A DNA stretch of 64,000 nucleotides from Leptothoe spongobia TAU-MAC 1115 (GTDB lineage: Bacteria > Cyanobacteriota > Cyanobacteriia > Phormidesmidales > Phormidesmidaceae), in assembly GCF_018739885.1 (NCBI RefSeq), contig NZ_JADOES010000024.1:1-64000 (forward strand). Direction: 5' to 3'. The notes under the pieces are model-generated. The model worked only from the letters and a program-made list of their open reading frames with translations, made no database searches and was not told the DNA's origin. A program made the position numbers and the translations under genes. Below, one piece after another: positions 35,600 to 44,953 of the stretch. The stretch's first letter is position 1; every line of letters begins with the position of its first letter.

Positions 35600-37360
35600 A
35601 TGACGGAGTTTGTTCAACAAATATCTGATGACTGGAGAGCAGTGAACTGGCCCCAGGTCGAGCGCACTGTCTTCCGCCTCCAACAGCGTATCTATCGCGC
35701 CTCACAACGGGGTGATACCCGCATGGTTAAATCACTCCAACGCTTACTCAGTACATCCTGGTCAGCGCGAATGCTCGCCGTTCGCCGCGTCACACAGGAA
35801 AACAAGGGAAAAAAGACCGCTGGTGTGGATGGGATAGCTTCTCTGAAAGCACCAGAGCGCACCACACTAGCCAAGAATCTGACTCTGGATAAGACGGCAG
35901 ACCCGGTACGCCGGGTGCTGATTCCAAAACCCGGAAAGTCAGAGTATCGGAAGCTAGGGATTCCCACTATGCGCGACAGAGCAAAACAGGCACTTGCCAA
36001 ACTTGCTTTAGAACCACAATGGGAAGCGCTTTTCGCCCCTAACTCCTACGGGTTTAGACCAGGCCGTTCACCCCAAGATGCGCTCGAACAGGTTCATCGA
36101 TGTATCTGCCAAAAGCCCAAGTGGGTTTTAGATGCCGACATCGCGGCTTGTTTCGACCAAATCTCTCACGGCCCGTTAGTTGCCCGACTCGCCCAAAGTC
36201 ATCCATCCATTGCCAGACAGTGCAAAGCATGGCTGAAAGCAGGAGTGTTGGACAATGGCCAAATCCAACTTACAAAACGAGGTACGCCTCAAGGCGGGGT
36301 GATCTCACCCTTGTTGGCAAATATCGCTTTGCATGGCTTGGAATCCTTGGTCAAAACGACAATTAAAGGCGCTCATCTGGTGCGATTTGCGGATGATTTC
36401 GTGGTCTTTCATCATGACCGTGAAGCCATCCTCAGAGCCCAGACCTTAATTCGTCAGTGGCTATCGAGTAAGGGGCTAGAACTAAGGGCTGATAAGACTC
36501 GCATTGTCCATACTCTCAATGGGGGTGTTGAGTATCCTACTGGTTTTGATTTCCTTGGATGTCATGTGCGGCAATACCGCGCGAGGCGACGAAGGATCAA
36601 CAAAAGCCAGCGGCCCTATAAAACCCTGATACAACCCAGTAAATCATCTCTCAAACGGTTGGTGACCGAACTAGGAGAGATTATAAAACGACATCACGGC
36701 TGCTCTCAAGAGACGCTGATTGCGGCACTCAACCCTGTCATTGTGGGATGGGCCAATTATCACCGCTCGAATGCAGCTAGTCGGGTCTTTGCCTACCTCG
36801 ATTCAGTCCTGTATTGGCAACTGAGACGATGGGCAAGGCGTAGACACCCTAACCAAGGCCGGAAATGGGTGAAAGCCCGATACTGGCATACGGTGGGGCG
36901 ACGTCACTGGGTGTTTGGAGTGAAGCAAGCGGGAAAGATCATTCATAAGTTGGTCAAATTCTCGGATATGTCTATTAGAAGACATAACAAAGTCAGAGGA
37001 CATAAAAGCTGGTATGACGGAGATTGGCCGTACTGGGCGGCGCGACGGGGGAAGCATCCGATGGTCAACACCAGGGAGGCAACCTTACTCAAGCGTCAGC
37101 GCGGTCGGTGTCCTATTTGTAGAGGCTTCTTTGACCTACACGATTCCATAGAGAGAGACCACGTTAGGCCTATGGCCAGTGGTGGATTGGACGTGTATGA
37201 CAATCTGCAAATCGTGCATCCAACCTGTCATCACCGCAAAACAGGATGGGATAAACAGGGCTGGTGCCCGGTTCGTCCTTGGCGTGGGGAAACGGTAGGA
37301 GAGAAGCCGTGTGAAGGGAAACCTTCACGCACGGTTTTGAAGGCGGGCGGGTCATCGTGA
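35600..37360 (+). CDS. ltrA: Group II intron reverse transcriptase/maturase with HNH domain
   Basis: The 586-residue protein reads N to C: RT with conserved RVLIPKPGK (105-113), SYGFRPGRS, DADIAACFD (178-186), QGGVISPLLAN (231-241) and FADD (263-266) for catalysis, then maturase domain X, and an HNH nuclease (CPICRGFF ... HPTCHHRKTG) at about 500-555. The C-terminal residues EKPCEGKPSRTVLK are encoded by intron domain V. The start ATG at 35600 follows GGAG. It helps splicing and target-primed insertion. The frame looks intact. Confidence 0.93.
   Translation: MTEFVQQISDDWRAVNWPQVERTVFRLQQRIYRASQRGDTRMVKSLQRLLSTSWSARMLAVRRVTQENKGKKTAGVDGIASLKAPERTTLAKNLTLDKTADPVRRVLIPKPGKSEYRKLGIPTMRDRAKQALAKLALEPQWEALFAPNSYGFRPGRSPQDALEQVHRCICQKPKWVLDADIAACFDQISHGPLVARLAQSHPSIARQCKAWLKAGVLDNGQIQLTKRGTPQGGVISPLLANIALHGLESLVKTTIKGAHLVRFADDFVVFHHDREAILRAQTLIRQWLSSKGLELRADKTRIVHTLNGGVEYPTGFDFLGCHVRQYRARRRRINKSQRPYKTLIQPSKSSLKRLVTELGEIIKRHHGCSQETLIAALNPVIVGWANYHRSNAASRVFAYLDSVLYWQLRRWARRRHPNQGRKWVKARYWHTVGRRHWVFGVKQAGKIIHKLVKFSDMSIRRHNKVRGHKSWYDGDWPYWAARRGKHPMVNTREATLLKRQRGRCPICRGFFDLHDSIERDHVRPMASGGLDVYDNLQIVHPTCHHRKTGWDKQGWCPVRPWRGETVGEKPCEGKPSRTVLKAGGSS
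37304..37337 (+). ncRNA. Group II intron domain V
   Basis: Pattern AGCCGTGTGAA-GGGAAA-CCTTCACGCACGGTT folds into the family's two-part hairpin, with the AGC triad at the 5' side and a GNRA-like (GAAA) tetraloop. It is read through by the maturase frame. A domain VI-like stem (GGCGGGCGGGT...) follows. Confidence 0.8.
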
Positions 37361-37386
37361 GGTGATTCGCCTAGCTAACTACAGCA

Positions 37387-37543
37387 CCCCTATAAGACTG
37401 TTTTGCTGAATAACCTCAAAATCCTATTCTTATTTCAAGATTAATTATTCTCAATTCTAGACCCAAAAAAGACAAAATGGTCTCATTTTGAGAATAACAT
37501 TCATGAGGTTTGCAGGCCAGGGTGCTCATCACACTGTCGACAA
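37387..37543. repeat. 157-bp dispersed repeat, copy 2
   Basis: Matches 26698-26854. It begins a few nt after the 3' end of the group II intron and overlaps the last five codons and the stop of the fusion gene (stop at 37529-37531). It contains CAAAATG/CATTTTG pairing (7-bp stem, 4-nt loop) near 37473, which could end transcription. Confidence 0.75.
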
Positions 37544-38821
37544 GGGTGAAAAGATCGTTAGTCCTCCTGGAATGCATTCAAACTCAATTGGATTTGCCTC
37601 ACATAGCTCTCCGTCCACCACCAGCTTCTGGGGCGGATCCGTTGTCACCTTCAGCCGCTTCAACCGCAGACAAATCACATCCTCTCGTTCAGCCTGTACT
37701 TTAACCAGGGCAGAGGTAAACAGCGTCGCTAACATATCCACCCCCTGTAGCCGAGTTTGAGGAATGGGAATGGTCACATCCAACAAACCATCATCGGGAA
37801 TCACTTCGCCAAATCCTTGGGCCGTTACCGATGTGGCCGGAGCTGCATTGGCCACTGTGACAGCTACCGTATCAAATTCAATTATCTGACCATCGATTTC
37901 AATGGCCGCTTTAAACAGCTCCTGGGCAAAAAGTTGTTGTGCTCCAGACAGGATATAGGCCAAGGTGCCCAGCTGATTTTTGAGCTCTCGATTGGCATTG
38001 TCGACCATCTCTGCTTCAAAGCCAACCCCCGCCAGTAAGATCATCGGAATGTCATTGCAATAGGCGGCATCTACCACACGGGTATTGCCTGCTGCAATCG
38101 CTTCACAAGCCTGCTTTAAGTCGGTTGGAATACCCATGGCCACCGAAAAGGCATTGGCGGTGCCTCGGGGAATGACGCCCAGGGGGATGCCGGTTTGGAT
38201 GGTGGCACCTGCGATCGCAGACACGGTCCCATCCCCACCGGAGGCGATGATAAACCCAGTGTCGTTATCAGTTTGGCTGGATTGAATGGTTGCGATCGCG
38301 TCCTTCGCCTGGTCTATGGGGTCCACATCCGGCTGGGTAAAGATCGTATGCAGATTCACCTGCGGTGCCAGGATCTGTCGAATCATCGCTAAATCCCGAT
38401 CGGGATTACCCTGGCCAGCCACCGGATTAAAAATCAGATAGGCATCCCGCCGCTTAGCAACAGCTTGGATCGCCAGTTCAGCAGTTGCCATGTTGGTGGC
38501 CAGCACCACATTGTGTAGCGTACATACCCGCAACAGAGCACGGATATCCGGTTCATTGGGATTTACACAGACCGGATCCAGCAAAAAAATCACCCCTGCC
38601 ACCCCACCGGAAACTACCCGAGCCGCAATCTGGAGTTCGCCCCCCAGAGAGCCAGCCGCCATGCGTTCCACCGTCAGCCCCGTTACGGTCTGGATCAGCT
38701 GTCCTGTCTTATCCGTAGCAATCAGATCATATCGAGAGAGAATATGCCGATAATGGGTTACCAACGTCACCAGGTCATCTTTCTTGGTGTCGTGGGCAAT
38801 CAGAGCCAGACAATCGGGCAT
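37529..38821 (-). CDS. Methylglyoxal synthase - diacylglycerol/lipid kinase fusion
   Basis: Residues 1-125 resemble MgsA (IALIAHDTKKDDLV with H10, LIATDKTG, SLGGELQIAARV, FLLDPVCVNPNEPDIRALLR). Residues 128-430 are a YegS/BmrU-type lipid kinase (FNPVAGQGN, ASGGDGTVSAIAG, GVIPRGTANAF, DGELCEA). E. coli MgsA uses Asp71 in GPLGGDQQ; here this position is Glu62, so methylglyoxal synthase activity could be reduced or lost. Kinase motifs look intact. The start is the ATG at 38821. The 3' end lies in the 157-bp repeat. Confidence 0.88.
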   Translation of the reverse strand: MPDCLALIAHDTKKDDLVTLVTHYRHILSRYDLIATDKTGQLIQTVTGLTVERMAAGSLGGELQIAARVVSGGVAGVIFLLDPVCVNPNEPDIRALLRVCTLHNVVLATNMATAELAIQAVAKRRDAYLIFNPVAGQGNPDRDLAMIRQILAPQVNLHTIFTQPDVDPIDQAKDAIATIQSSQTDNDTGFIIASGGDGTVSAIAGATIQTGIPLGVIPRGTANAFSVAMGIPTDLKQACEAIAAGNTRVVDAAYCNDIPMILLAGVGFEAEMVDNANRELKNQLGTLAYILSGAQQLFAQELFKAAIEIDGQIIEFDTVAVTVANAAPATSVTAQGFGEVIPDDGLLDVTIPIPQTRLQGVDMLATLFTSALVKVQAEREDVICLRLKRLKVTTDPPQKLVVDGELCEANPIEFECIPGGLTIFSPLSTV

Positions 38822-38848
38822 AGCGGTATCTCCCCTCCAATGGGTTTC

Positions 38849-40126
38849 CTATAACATCTCCAAAGGATAACTATCCGCAGGTGCCGCTGACCACTCCCAC
38901 ATGGAACCGGCGTAGTTTTTAACGTCATACCCCAGGGTGACTAACACCGCCGCCAGCCATCCCGAACGAATACCTCCCGTGCAATAGACAACAACTTGAG
39001 TGTCAGGCGTAATCTTAGCCTCGTCAAGCTTTGCCTGGATTATATCCAAGGGTAGTAGCTGGCCGTCTTGACCTAAAAACTCTTTGAAGTAAAGATTAAT
39101 GGCCCCCGGTATATGCCCCCCACGTTGTTCTCCATAGGGAGTTTTTCCAGCAAATTCACGCGCCTCACGGGTATCGATCACTACCAGCTTGTCCTGGCCC
39201 AGCTCTGCTTGCAGCTGATCTCGTTGAATCTCCCAAGTAGAGTTTCGCTCTACTACAAAATCTCCTCGTTTAGGGGGATGACTTTGGCCAGATTGTACAG
39301 GGACACCGGCATCCACCAGGGCCTCAACGCCGCCATCCACCATGACTACCTGTGAATGTCCCAGGGTGCGCAGCATCCAGACAATCCGACCATCCTCTCC
39401 CCAGCCCTTGGGTGGATTAGCGAAGACCACCACGGGCATTTGCCGTGAAATACCCATCTCCTGGATTTGTTGGGTTAGCAAGTCTTCTTGCTCCAAGAGT
39501 TTACCTCGATCAGCAACAGCCTGGGGAGAAAACTGCCGCCAATCGGCATAGACAGAATTCTGTAACCGCGTCAGGGCCAGCTTTCGCGTATCCAGCAGCG
39601 TTGCTCCTTGCTCAATCAGCCGCTTTGCTTCGGCGGCACTAACAATCCATCGCTGGTCCAAAGACTTGACTAACTCTGAAAACTCCGTCGGTACTTCAGA
39701 AGTAGAAGATGAGGAACTATCGTGCTCAAGTGGTAAATCATGCTTTCGCCACAGTGAAATATCTCCCTCCAAATGGAGTAAGGAGTCTACACCAGCTTCC
39801 CGTAGGGTTCTTGTCGCAATATTGGCCCGAATGCTCCGCTCGCAATACACCACAATGGGAACATCCTGGGGAATCTCATGCAACCGTTCTCCAATCTCTC
39901 GAAAGTGGATATTGATTGCCCCTGGAATATGACCCGCCTCATATTCCTCTGGGGTACGCACATCCAAAATTAATGGCGCGGTTCCAGCTTCGATCCGGGT
40001 AATCAGTTCTTGTTGAGATATCTGAGCACTGGTCTCAGCCATTGCCCCACAGGCAACTAGCTGCAAACAGAGACAAGCGGCCCAAAAAAGTCTACCCCCT
40101 TGCCGAGAAACAATCCTCATAGTCAT
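38849..40126 (-). CDS. Triple-rhodanese lipoprotein
   Basis: The 425-residue protein has a signal with lipobox LVAC (Cys26, by eye) and three rhodanese domains. Domain 1 ends in YCERSIRAN (catalytic Cys), domain 2 has VVVFANPPKGWGED where the catalytic Cys is replaced by Ala, and domain 3 ends in YCTGGIRSG (catalytic Cys). So it has two active-type domains and one inactive one, probably moving sulfane sulfur or acting in redox in the periplasm. It is the next minus-strand gene after the fusion gene, 28 nt apart, and may be in the same transcript. Confidence 0.88.
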   Translation of the reverse strand: MTMRIVSRQGGRLFWAACLCLQLVACGAMAETSAQISQQELITRIEAGTAPLILDVRTPEEYEAGHIPGAINIHFREIGERLHEIPQDVPIVVYCERSIRANIATRTLREAGVDSLLHLEGDISLWRKHDLPLEHDSSSSSTSEVPTEFSELVKSLDQRWIVSAAEAKRLIEQGATLLDTRKLALTRLQNSVYADWRQFSPQAVADRGKLLEQEDLLTQQIQEMGISRQMPVVVFANPPKGWGEDGRIVWMLRTLGHSQVVMVDGGVEALVDAGVPVQSGQSHPPKRGDFVVERNSTWEIQRDQLQAELGQDKLVVIDTREAREFAGKTPYGEQRGGHIPGAINLYFKEFLGQDGQLLPLDIIQAKLDEAKITPDTQVVVYCTGGIRSGWLAAVLVTLGYDVKNYAGSMWEWSAAPADSYPLEML

Positions 40127-40375
40127 GCCATAAAATTTTTTACGCCTGCCCTTACCCCATAATCACAGTACATTTTACTCCTAATGGATGGGGCCTGTAT
40201 TAGCTTGAGACCAATAGACTCAATGTGAGTCTACTTAAAATACTTGTAGTCTTATTTTGGGGAGTCAATTTAGATTATAGCTCCCACCATTTTTCGCTGC
40301 TCATTCACACGGCAGTTTTAATTCAAGATTGACCTGTCTTACATTGGGTCTCAAACTGAGGCTAGCTGTCTTGGT

Positions 40376-42205
40376 TTAGTGAAGCTCGATGGGTAATTTG
40401 ATCGTAAATTTAGCCCCCTGGCCCAAATCCGAATCGCAGTCTAAATAACCTCTATGGGTTTTGGTAATGATTTGGTGGCTGATTGAAAGACCCATGCCAG
40501 TCCCACTGCCGACTGATTTGGTTGTATAAAACGGGTCAAAAAGTCGACTGCGTAACGATTCGGGTATGCCAGGGCCATTGTCACTGATCTCAATGGAGAC
40601 CCATTTACTATCCACAACGCGGGTTGCGATCGCAACCCTGGCGATGCCCTCAGGGGGAACACGCCGGAGTACATCAATCGCATTGCTTAGGATGTGCATA
40701 AACACCTGATTTAGCTGTCCCGCATAGCATTCAATACAAGGCAATTGGCCATAGTCACGGACAACCTCTATTTCTGGTTGGTCCAGTGCTGAGGCTATAC
40801 GACTATTCAAAATCGTCAGCGTGCTATCGATACCATCATGGATATCTACCTGTTTGATAGTCGCTTCATCTAAACACGAAAAGGTCCGTAAAGACTTAAC
40901 GATGCCAATAATCCGCACCGTTCCTTCTTGCATCGCTTGCACCAGGTTTGAAAAATCTTTTCGTAAAAAAGGAAGATCAATATATTCAATTGCATCCTGG
41001 ATTTCTACTATTGGATCAGGATAGTAATGCTGATACAAATCGAGCAGCATTACAACATCTTCGATATAGGTAATGGCATACTTGAGATTACAGTGGATAA
41101 AACTAATCGGATTGTTGATTTCATGGGCAATGCCAGCCACCAATTGCCCCAAACCCGACATCTTTTCACTTTGTACTAGTTGCAATTGGGTCTGCTGCAA
41201 TTCCACCAATGCCTGCTGGAGGTCTTCAGCCTGTTTGCGCAAAGATAGCTCAGACCTCTGCAATGCCTGGGTTCTCTCCACAACGCGCTGCTCTAAGGTT
41301 TGACGGGCTTCCTCCAATTCCCTGGTATATTGCCCAGCCCAACTAACCAGCTGATTCAACGATTCGGCCAACACAGACACTTCATCTTGGGTTTGAATCG
41401 AGACCCGCAGCTGAAAATTATTATCTTGAGTGACTCGACGAGATATGAGCGTGAGCTGTTCAATGGGTTCAGCAATCGCCCGGCTGGTGATCATCGCCAG
41501 GCTAATGGCTAACCCGATAGAGAAAACCATACTGCCTAAAATAATCACCAGCCTTAATTTTTCGGCTCTATGTCGATACACGATGGAGTAGTTATATTGC
41601 CGATCGACCGTTTGCTGCAATCGGGTCAAGTCTTCAGACAGTTGCTCAAACGTGGTGGAAATCTGATGGGCTTCATCGCTGCTTAAGGCAACGGCAATGG
41701 TTTGCAAGGCAATTTGTTGATTGTTAACTTTGCCTAATTCAAGCCATAGGTATTGGATAAAGCGTTCATACTCCTGCAAATTTAATTCATACCCGTCGAT
41801 CAAGGAGAGTCGTTGAGTGTCGGCACTAGAAGCATCTTGAGGTAGTTGTTCAATGTCGCCTAATTGCTGTCGTAGCTGCCGTAGCTCTGTATTAAATTGA
41901 TTGGTTTCATACTGGACCCAAATGCGGCTTTCACCTGCGATCGCCAATAGTCGCTGGGGATGCAGCTGAATGCTCAACACATGGTTATTAAACTCACTGA
42001 GCAACTGCTTTTTTCTCAGAGTATTCTTCGCCTGTTTTCGAGCAGGAAAGGCGGCATAGTACCCACCCAACAACCCAGCACTAGTACCAAATATCGCTGT
42101 TCCCAACGCCAATGCATAGCCACAGCTAATTTTTTTGGAAATACTGCGATTAATACCCAGCCGCCTACTCAGGCCAGCAATCCAACGAGATAATGGTATA
42201 ACCAT
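40376..42205 (-). CDS. Membrane-bound HAMP histidine kinase
   Basis: Start at the ATG at 42205 (MVIPLSRWIAGL), behind GGAGGGGG; the upstream frame overlaps the previous gene and is less likely. TM1 at about 28-51, a periplasmic sensor region of about 165 residues, TM2 at 219-242, a HAMP domain, a coiled coil and the phospho-acceptor H361 in AGIAHEINNP. ATPase motifs include NQVFMHILSNAIDVL and ISDNGPGIP. It shares its core with two other kinases in the window. The preceding gene codes for a PhnD-like binding protein 34 nt away, so the pair is likely a sensor system. Confidence 0.9.
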   Translation of the reverse strand: MVIPLSRWIAGLSRRLGINRSISKKISCGYALALGTAIFGTSAGLLGGYYAAFPARKQAKNTLRKKQLLSEFNNHVLSIQLHPQRLLAIAGESRIWVQYETNQFNTELRQLRQQLGDIEQLPQDASSADTQRLSLIDGYELNLQEYERFIQYLWLELGKVNNQQIALQTIAVALSSDEAHQISTTFEQLSEDLTRLQQTVDRQYNYSIVYRHRAEKLRLVIILGSMVFSIGLAISLAMITSRAIAEPIEQLTLISRRVTQDNNFQLRVSIQTQDEVSVLAESLNQLVSWAGQYTRELEEARQTLEQRVVERTQALQRSELSLRKQAEDLQQALVELQQTQLQLVQSEKMSGLGQLVAGIAHEINNPISFIHCNLKYAITYIEDVVMLLDLYQHYYPDPIVEIQDAIEYIDLPFLRKDFSNLVQAMQEGTVRIIGIVKSLRTFSCLDEATIKQVDIHDGIDSTLTILNSRIASALDQPEIEVVRDYGQLPCIECYAGQLNQVFMHILSNAIDVLRRVPPEGIARVAIATRVVDSKWVSIEISDNGPGIPESLRSRLFDPFYTTKSVGSGTGMGLSISHQIITKTHRGYLDCDSDLGQGAKFTIKLPIELH

Positions 42206-42239
42206 GGCTCTGCCCCCTCCTTTGCTTGTCCTGGGGACA

Positions 42240-43127
42240 CTATTCAATCGCTGAACCTTGGCCAATGGCGTAATAGCTATCTCGCAAAACTTGATAATCA
42301 GCATCGGCTACCGCCACCAAATCCGATGACGTGTATTTCTGGTTGGCCTCAGAGGTCAATAACGCTGACATCAACAGTTCTTGATTTTGCAGGATTGTCG
42401 TTCTCAACTCGTCTAAGAACTTTGTTCCTAGACTAGGATTGGCCACAAACACATCCGGAGGTAAGTTCTCACTCACAGCAAGGACTTTAATCTCCTTATC
42501 CTCCAATCCTGGGTTTTTCACATATTCCACATAGCGATCGTAGGAATCATTCCAGGCATCCACCTGCCCCGACTGCAATGCATCAAATCCTTTACGGTTG
42601 AGCATGACTACGTCATAGTCACCGGGGGTTACCCCCGCATCTAACAACAGTTTCATCGGCATAATATGCCCGGCAGTCGACCCTTCAGTCCGCATGGCAA
42701 TGGTCTTGCCTTTTAAATCGCTCAGCTGATTAATGTCACTTTCCATACGGGCCATCACCATGGCAGCATACTGAGGCCGGGTTATACCCACAACAGGCAC
42801 AGCCGATGCCCGCGCCCTCAGAAGCATATACTCCGAAGGGCCTGCCATGACAAAATCCAGCTCATTGGTAAGCAGTGCCGGTGCTGCCGCTAAATAGTTT
42901 TCAACTGCAAAAAACTCAACTGGCAGTTGCAGCATGTCTTCCAAAGCTTGTCGAAACGCTCCAAAGTCTTGTTCCAAGGCATCGTAGCCGCTGAGATCCG
43001 TCACCGCGAAATGCAGTTTATTGGGGCGTTTAACTTTGTTTTGAGCAGTGGACTCACTTGGTTTAGCTAGGGCACAACTCCCTAAAAACAATAAACCGTA
43101 CCCCTGCAAAAAACGACGTCTCAACAT
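42240..43127 (-). CDS. PhnD-like phosphate/phosphonate binding protein
   Basis: Periplasmic binding protein of 295 residues. Start at the ATG at 43127 (MLRRRFLQGYGLLFLGSCAL): the signal includes a twin-arginine-like RRRFLQ and lipobox LGSC, so it may be a Tat lipoprotein. Features of the PhnD/PstS-like phosphonate group: FAVTDLSGYDALEQDFGAFRQAL, DFVMAGPSEYMLLRA, SDLKGKTIAMRTEGSTAGHIMP and WNDSYDRY. There is no permease or ATPase gene next to it. The histidine kinase 34 nt downstream is the only partner, so it probably presents ligand to that kinase. Confidence 0.88.
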   Translation of the reverse strand: MLRRRFLQGYGLLFLGSCALAKPSESTAQNKVKRPNKLHFAVTDLSGYDALEQDFGAFRQALEDMLQLPVEFFAVENYLAAAPALLTNELDFVMAGPSEYMLLRARASAVPVVGITRPQYAAMVMARMESDINQLSDLKGKTIAMRTEGSTAGHIMPMKLLLDAGVTPGDYDVVMLNRKGFDALQSGQVDAWNDSYDRYVEYVKNPGLEDKEIKVLAVSENLPPDVFVANPSLGTKFLDELRTTILQNQELLMSALLTSEANQKYTSSDLVAVADADYQVLRDSYYAIGQGSAIE

Positions 43128-43525
43128 AGCAGCCACAGGCAAAAAAAGCGAACAAAATTGATTGCTCCTTAATATTGCCCATATCCTCAGCACAACACAG
43201 ACTAGCCAACGTCACTAAGCCCCTCAAAATATACGCCCCTCAGAATAGCCGTGCTGGATGAAATGATCACTCGGATTTTTATCTGCTGAAATTGACGCAA
43301 TAGGGTTGGGATCACCCAAAGTCTCAAATTAAGATTAATAAAAACAATACTGGACTTACGTTAAGAGTCAAGATCTCAGCATGAGCCCATGCTTGAAAGA
43401 TGGCGGCGATGGAGGGGCAATGGGGTGGGTTGGCCGTGAGTACTAACGATCGAAACCCACCCCGCCTTTCAGGCACCCCTCCCGAGGAGGGGATTAAGTT
43501 GAATAACTTATGAAATCCTTATTCC
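43128..43525. other. Intergenic region with a dispersed-repeat copy
   Basis: No gene was seen. It contains the repeat copy at 43421-43494 and the upstream region of the PhnD-like gene. There is no clear terminator for moaA apart from this repeat. Confidence 0.4.
43421..43494. repeat. Second copy of the GGGGTGGGTT inverted-repeat element
   Basis: GGGGTGGGTT (43422-43431) and its complement (43454-43463) with the same 22-nt spacing as at 14052-14093, and the AGGCACNCCTCCCGAG-like right part also kept. The left arm is not preserved as an inverted end, so this copy is incomplete or diverged. It lies just downstream of moaA. Confidence 0.7.
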
Positions 43526-44539
43526 TTAGCCGCCAATTTGTGACATTGTCCGGCTGTAGGCTCCCGTTGTACCGGATTCTCGCATCTTGAAATTAATGTC
43601 TGGCTTATCTGCCACTAGGGCTCCCACGCGATCGCGAATTGAGTGAATCGAGTCCCCACCCCTCAGGGCTTCCCGCAGATTGAGTTGACCCACTTCATTC
43701 AGTAGGCAAGGCCGCAGCCAGCCATCGGCGGAGAGTCTCATGCGGTTGCAGCGATCGCAAAAACATTCAGACATCTGACTAATAAACCCCAAAGTGCCTT
43801 TGGCACCCGGAATCTTAAAAATATCCGCTGGCCCATTGCCACGAATCCTTGATTCTTCTAAACCCCAGCGATTAGAAATCTGTTGCCGAATTGTTTCAGA
43901 ATCCACCCATCCCTTGTCAGCAAATAGCTCATCATTGCCAATGGGCATAAATTCAATAAACCTTACATGCCAATTCTTATCGACGGTCAAAGCGGCAAGA
44001 TCTAAAATCTCATGGTCGTTGACACCTGGAATAACAACAACATTAAGTTTTAGTGGATCGAATCCTACTTGATGAGCCATTTGAATGCCATTCCAGACCT
44101 GCTGCCAACGCACATGATTGGATGACGTATCTTTGTTCGCCCCAGCAGGTTTACCAACAATCGCCTCAAATGTTTCTGGCTGCAGCGAGTCCAAGCTAAT
44201 ATTAATGCGGCGCAAGCCAGCATCATACAAGGGCTGAGCTAATTTTTCTAACTTAAAAGCATTGGTCGTTAAAGCTAGATCTGTTGTCTCTGGCAGATGG
44301 GCAATGTCATCCACCAGTTGCACAATGCCTGGACGTAGCAATGGTTCTCCACCGGTTAAGCGGAATTTCGTAAACCCCAGGGGGATAAAAACACCCTTCA
44401 GCAAAGTCAAAATTTCCTCATGACTTAGCCAAAATTCCCGTAGCACATAGCTAAGGTCAGCCCCTTCCGGCATACAGTACACACACTGAAAATTGCAACG
44501 GTCGATCAGGCTAATACGAAGATAATCAATCGGGTTCAT
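43526..44539 (-). CDS. moaA: GTP 3',8-cyclase (molybdenum cofactor biosynthesis)
   Basis: Radical SAM enzyme of 337 residues that starts molybdopterin synthesis from GTP. The N-terminal cluster motif is C15-x3-C19-x2-C22 (RCNFQCVYC). The C-terminal cluster lies in [20 protein letters not shown], and the protein ends in the double Gly tail QIGG that MoaA needs. Length is normal. Other moa genes are not adjacent. The gene is followed by the dispersed repeat copy near 43421. Confidence 0.96.
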   Translation of the reverse strand: MNPIDYLRISLIDRCNFQCVYCMPEGADLSYVLREFWLSHEEILTLLKGVFIPLGFTKFRLTGGEPLLRPGIVQLVDDIAHLPETTDLALTTNAFKLEKLAQPLYDAGLRRINISLDSLQPETFEAIVGKPAGANKDTSSNHVRWQQVWNGIQMAHQVGFDPLKLNVVVIPGVNDHEILDLAALTVDKNWHVRFIEFMPIGNDELFADKGWVDSETIRQQISNRWGLEESRIRGNGPADIFKIPGAKGTLGFISQMSECFCDRCNRMRLSADGWLRPCLLNEVGQLNLREALRGGDSIHSIRDRVGALVADKPDINFKMRESGTTGAYSRTMSQIGG

Positions 44540-44953
44540 GGTGTTATGAAGTCTGCTCGCCGTATTTTCTATTATGAACTACCTATCTTTTAGTCGTTAT
44601 AGGCCATCGGCCTCGACCAAAGACTAATCCTTGAACCGCTATAAAGCGATTTCTAAGCTGATTGAAGTTGACCGAATCGCTGATCAGATGGTTGTTTGCC
44701 TATTTAACTGAGGGCTCATTTTACCGAACCCACATCCTGAGATTCTGATCAAGAGATTAGAAGATGGAGCATTAATACCGTGGGTTTGCTAATGTAGTTA
44801 GAATATTTTTTACAGATTTCCGGAAAAGTACTAGCCATCTTACATACCTAGATCTCAGGTGCTCCCAACCTCGGCAAATAGTCCTTTTAAAACCACTCAC
44901 TTAGAGTATAAGAAATACGTTTTTCCCTGCCCATCAAGCTTCAGGACTTATTC
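44540..44953. promoter_or_regulatory. Divergent intergenic region moaA-guaA
   Basis: Shared upstream space of 414 nt with AT-rich sequence. I find no convincing riboswitch fold for guanine or molybdenum cofactor by eye. It must contain both promoters. Confidence 0.35.

Larger units (their letters stand above)
34905..37379 (+). mobile_element. Group II intron with maturase, inserted between two genes
   Basis: The 5' end is taken at GTGTG (34905), fitting the GUGYG consensus, and the 3' end at about 37379-37382 after CTAGCTAAC; both ends are approximate by a few nt. The region 34905-35599 should fold as domains I-III and has no protein gene. Domain V is at about 37304-37337 and domain VI follows. 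The intron lies outside genes, between the fusion gene (37529 on the minus strand) and the HstK-like gene. A 157-bp repeat begins right after the 3' end. Confidence 0.8.
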
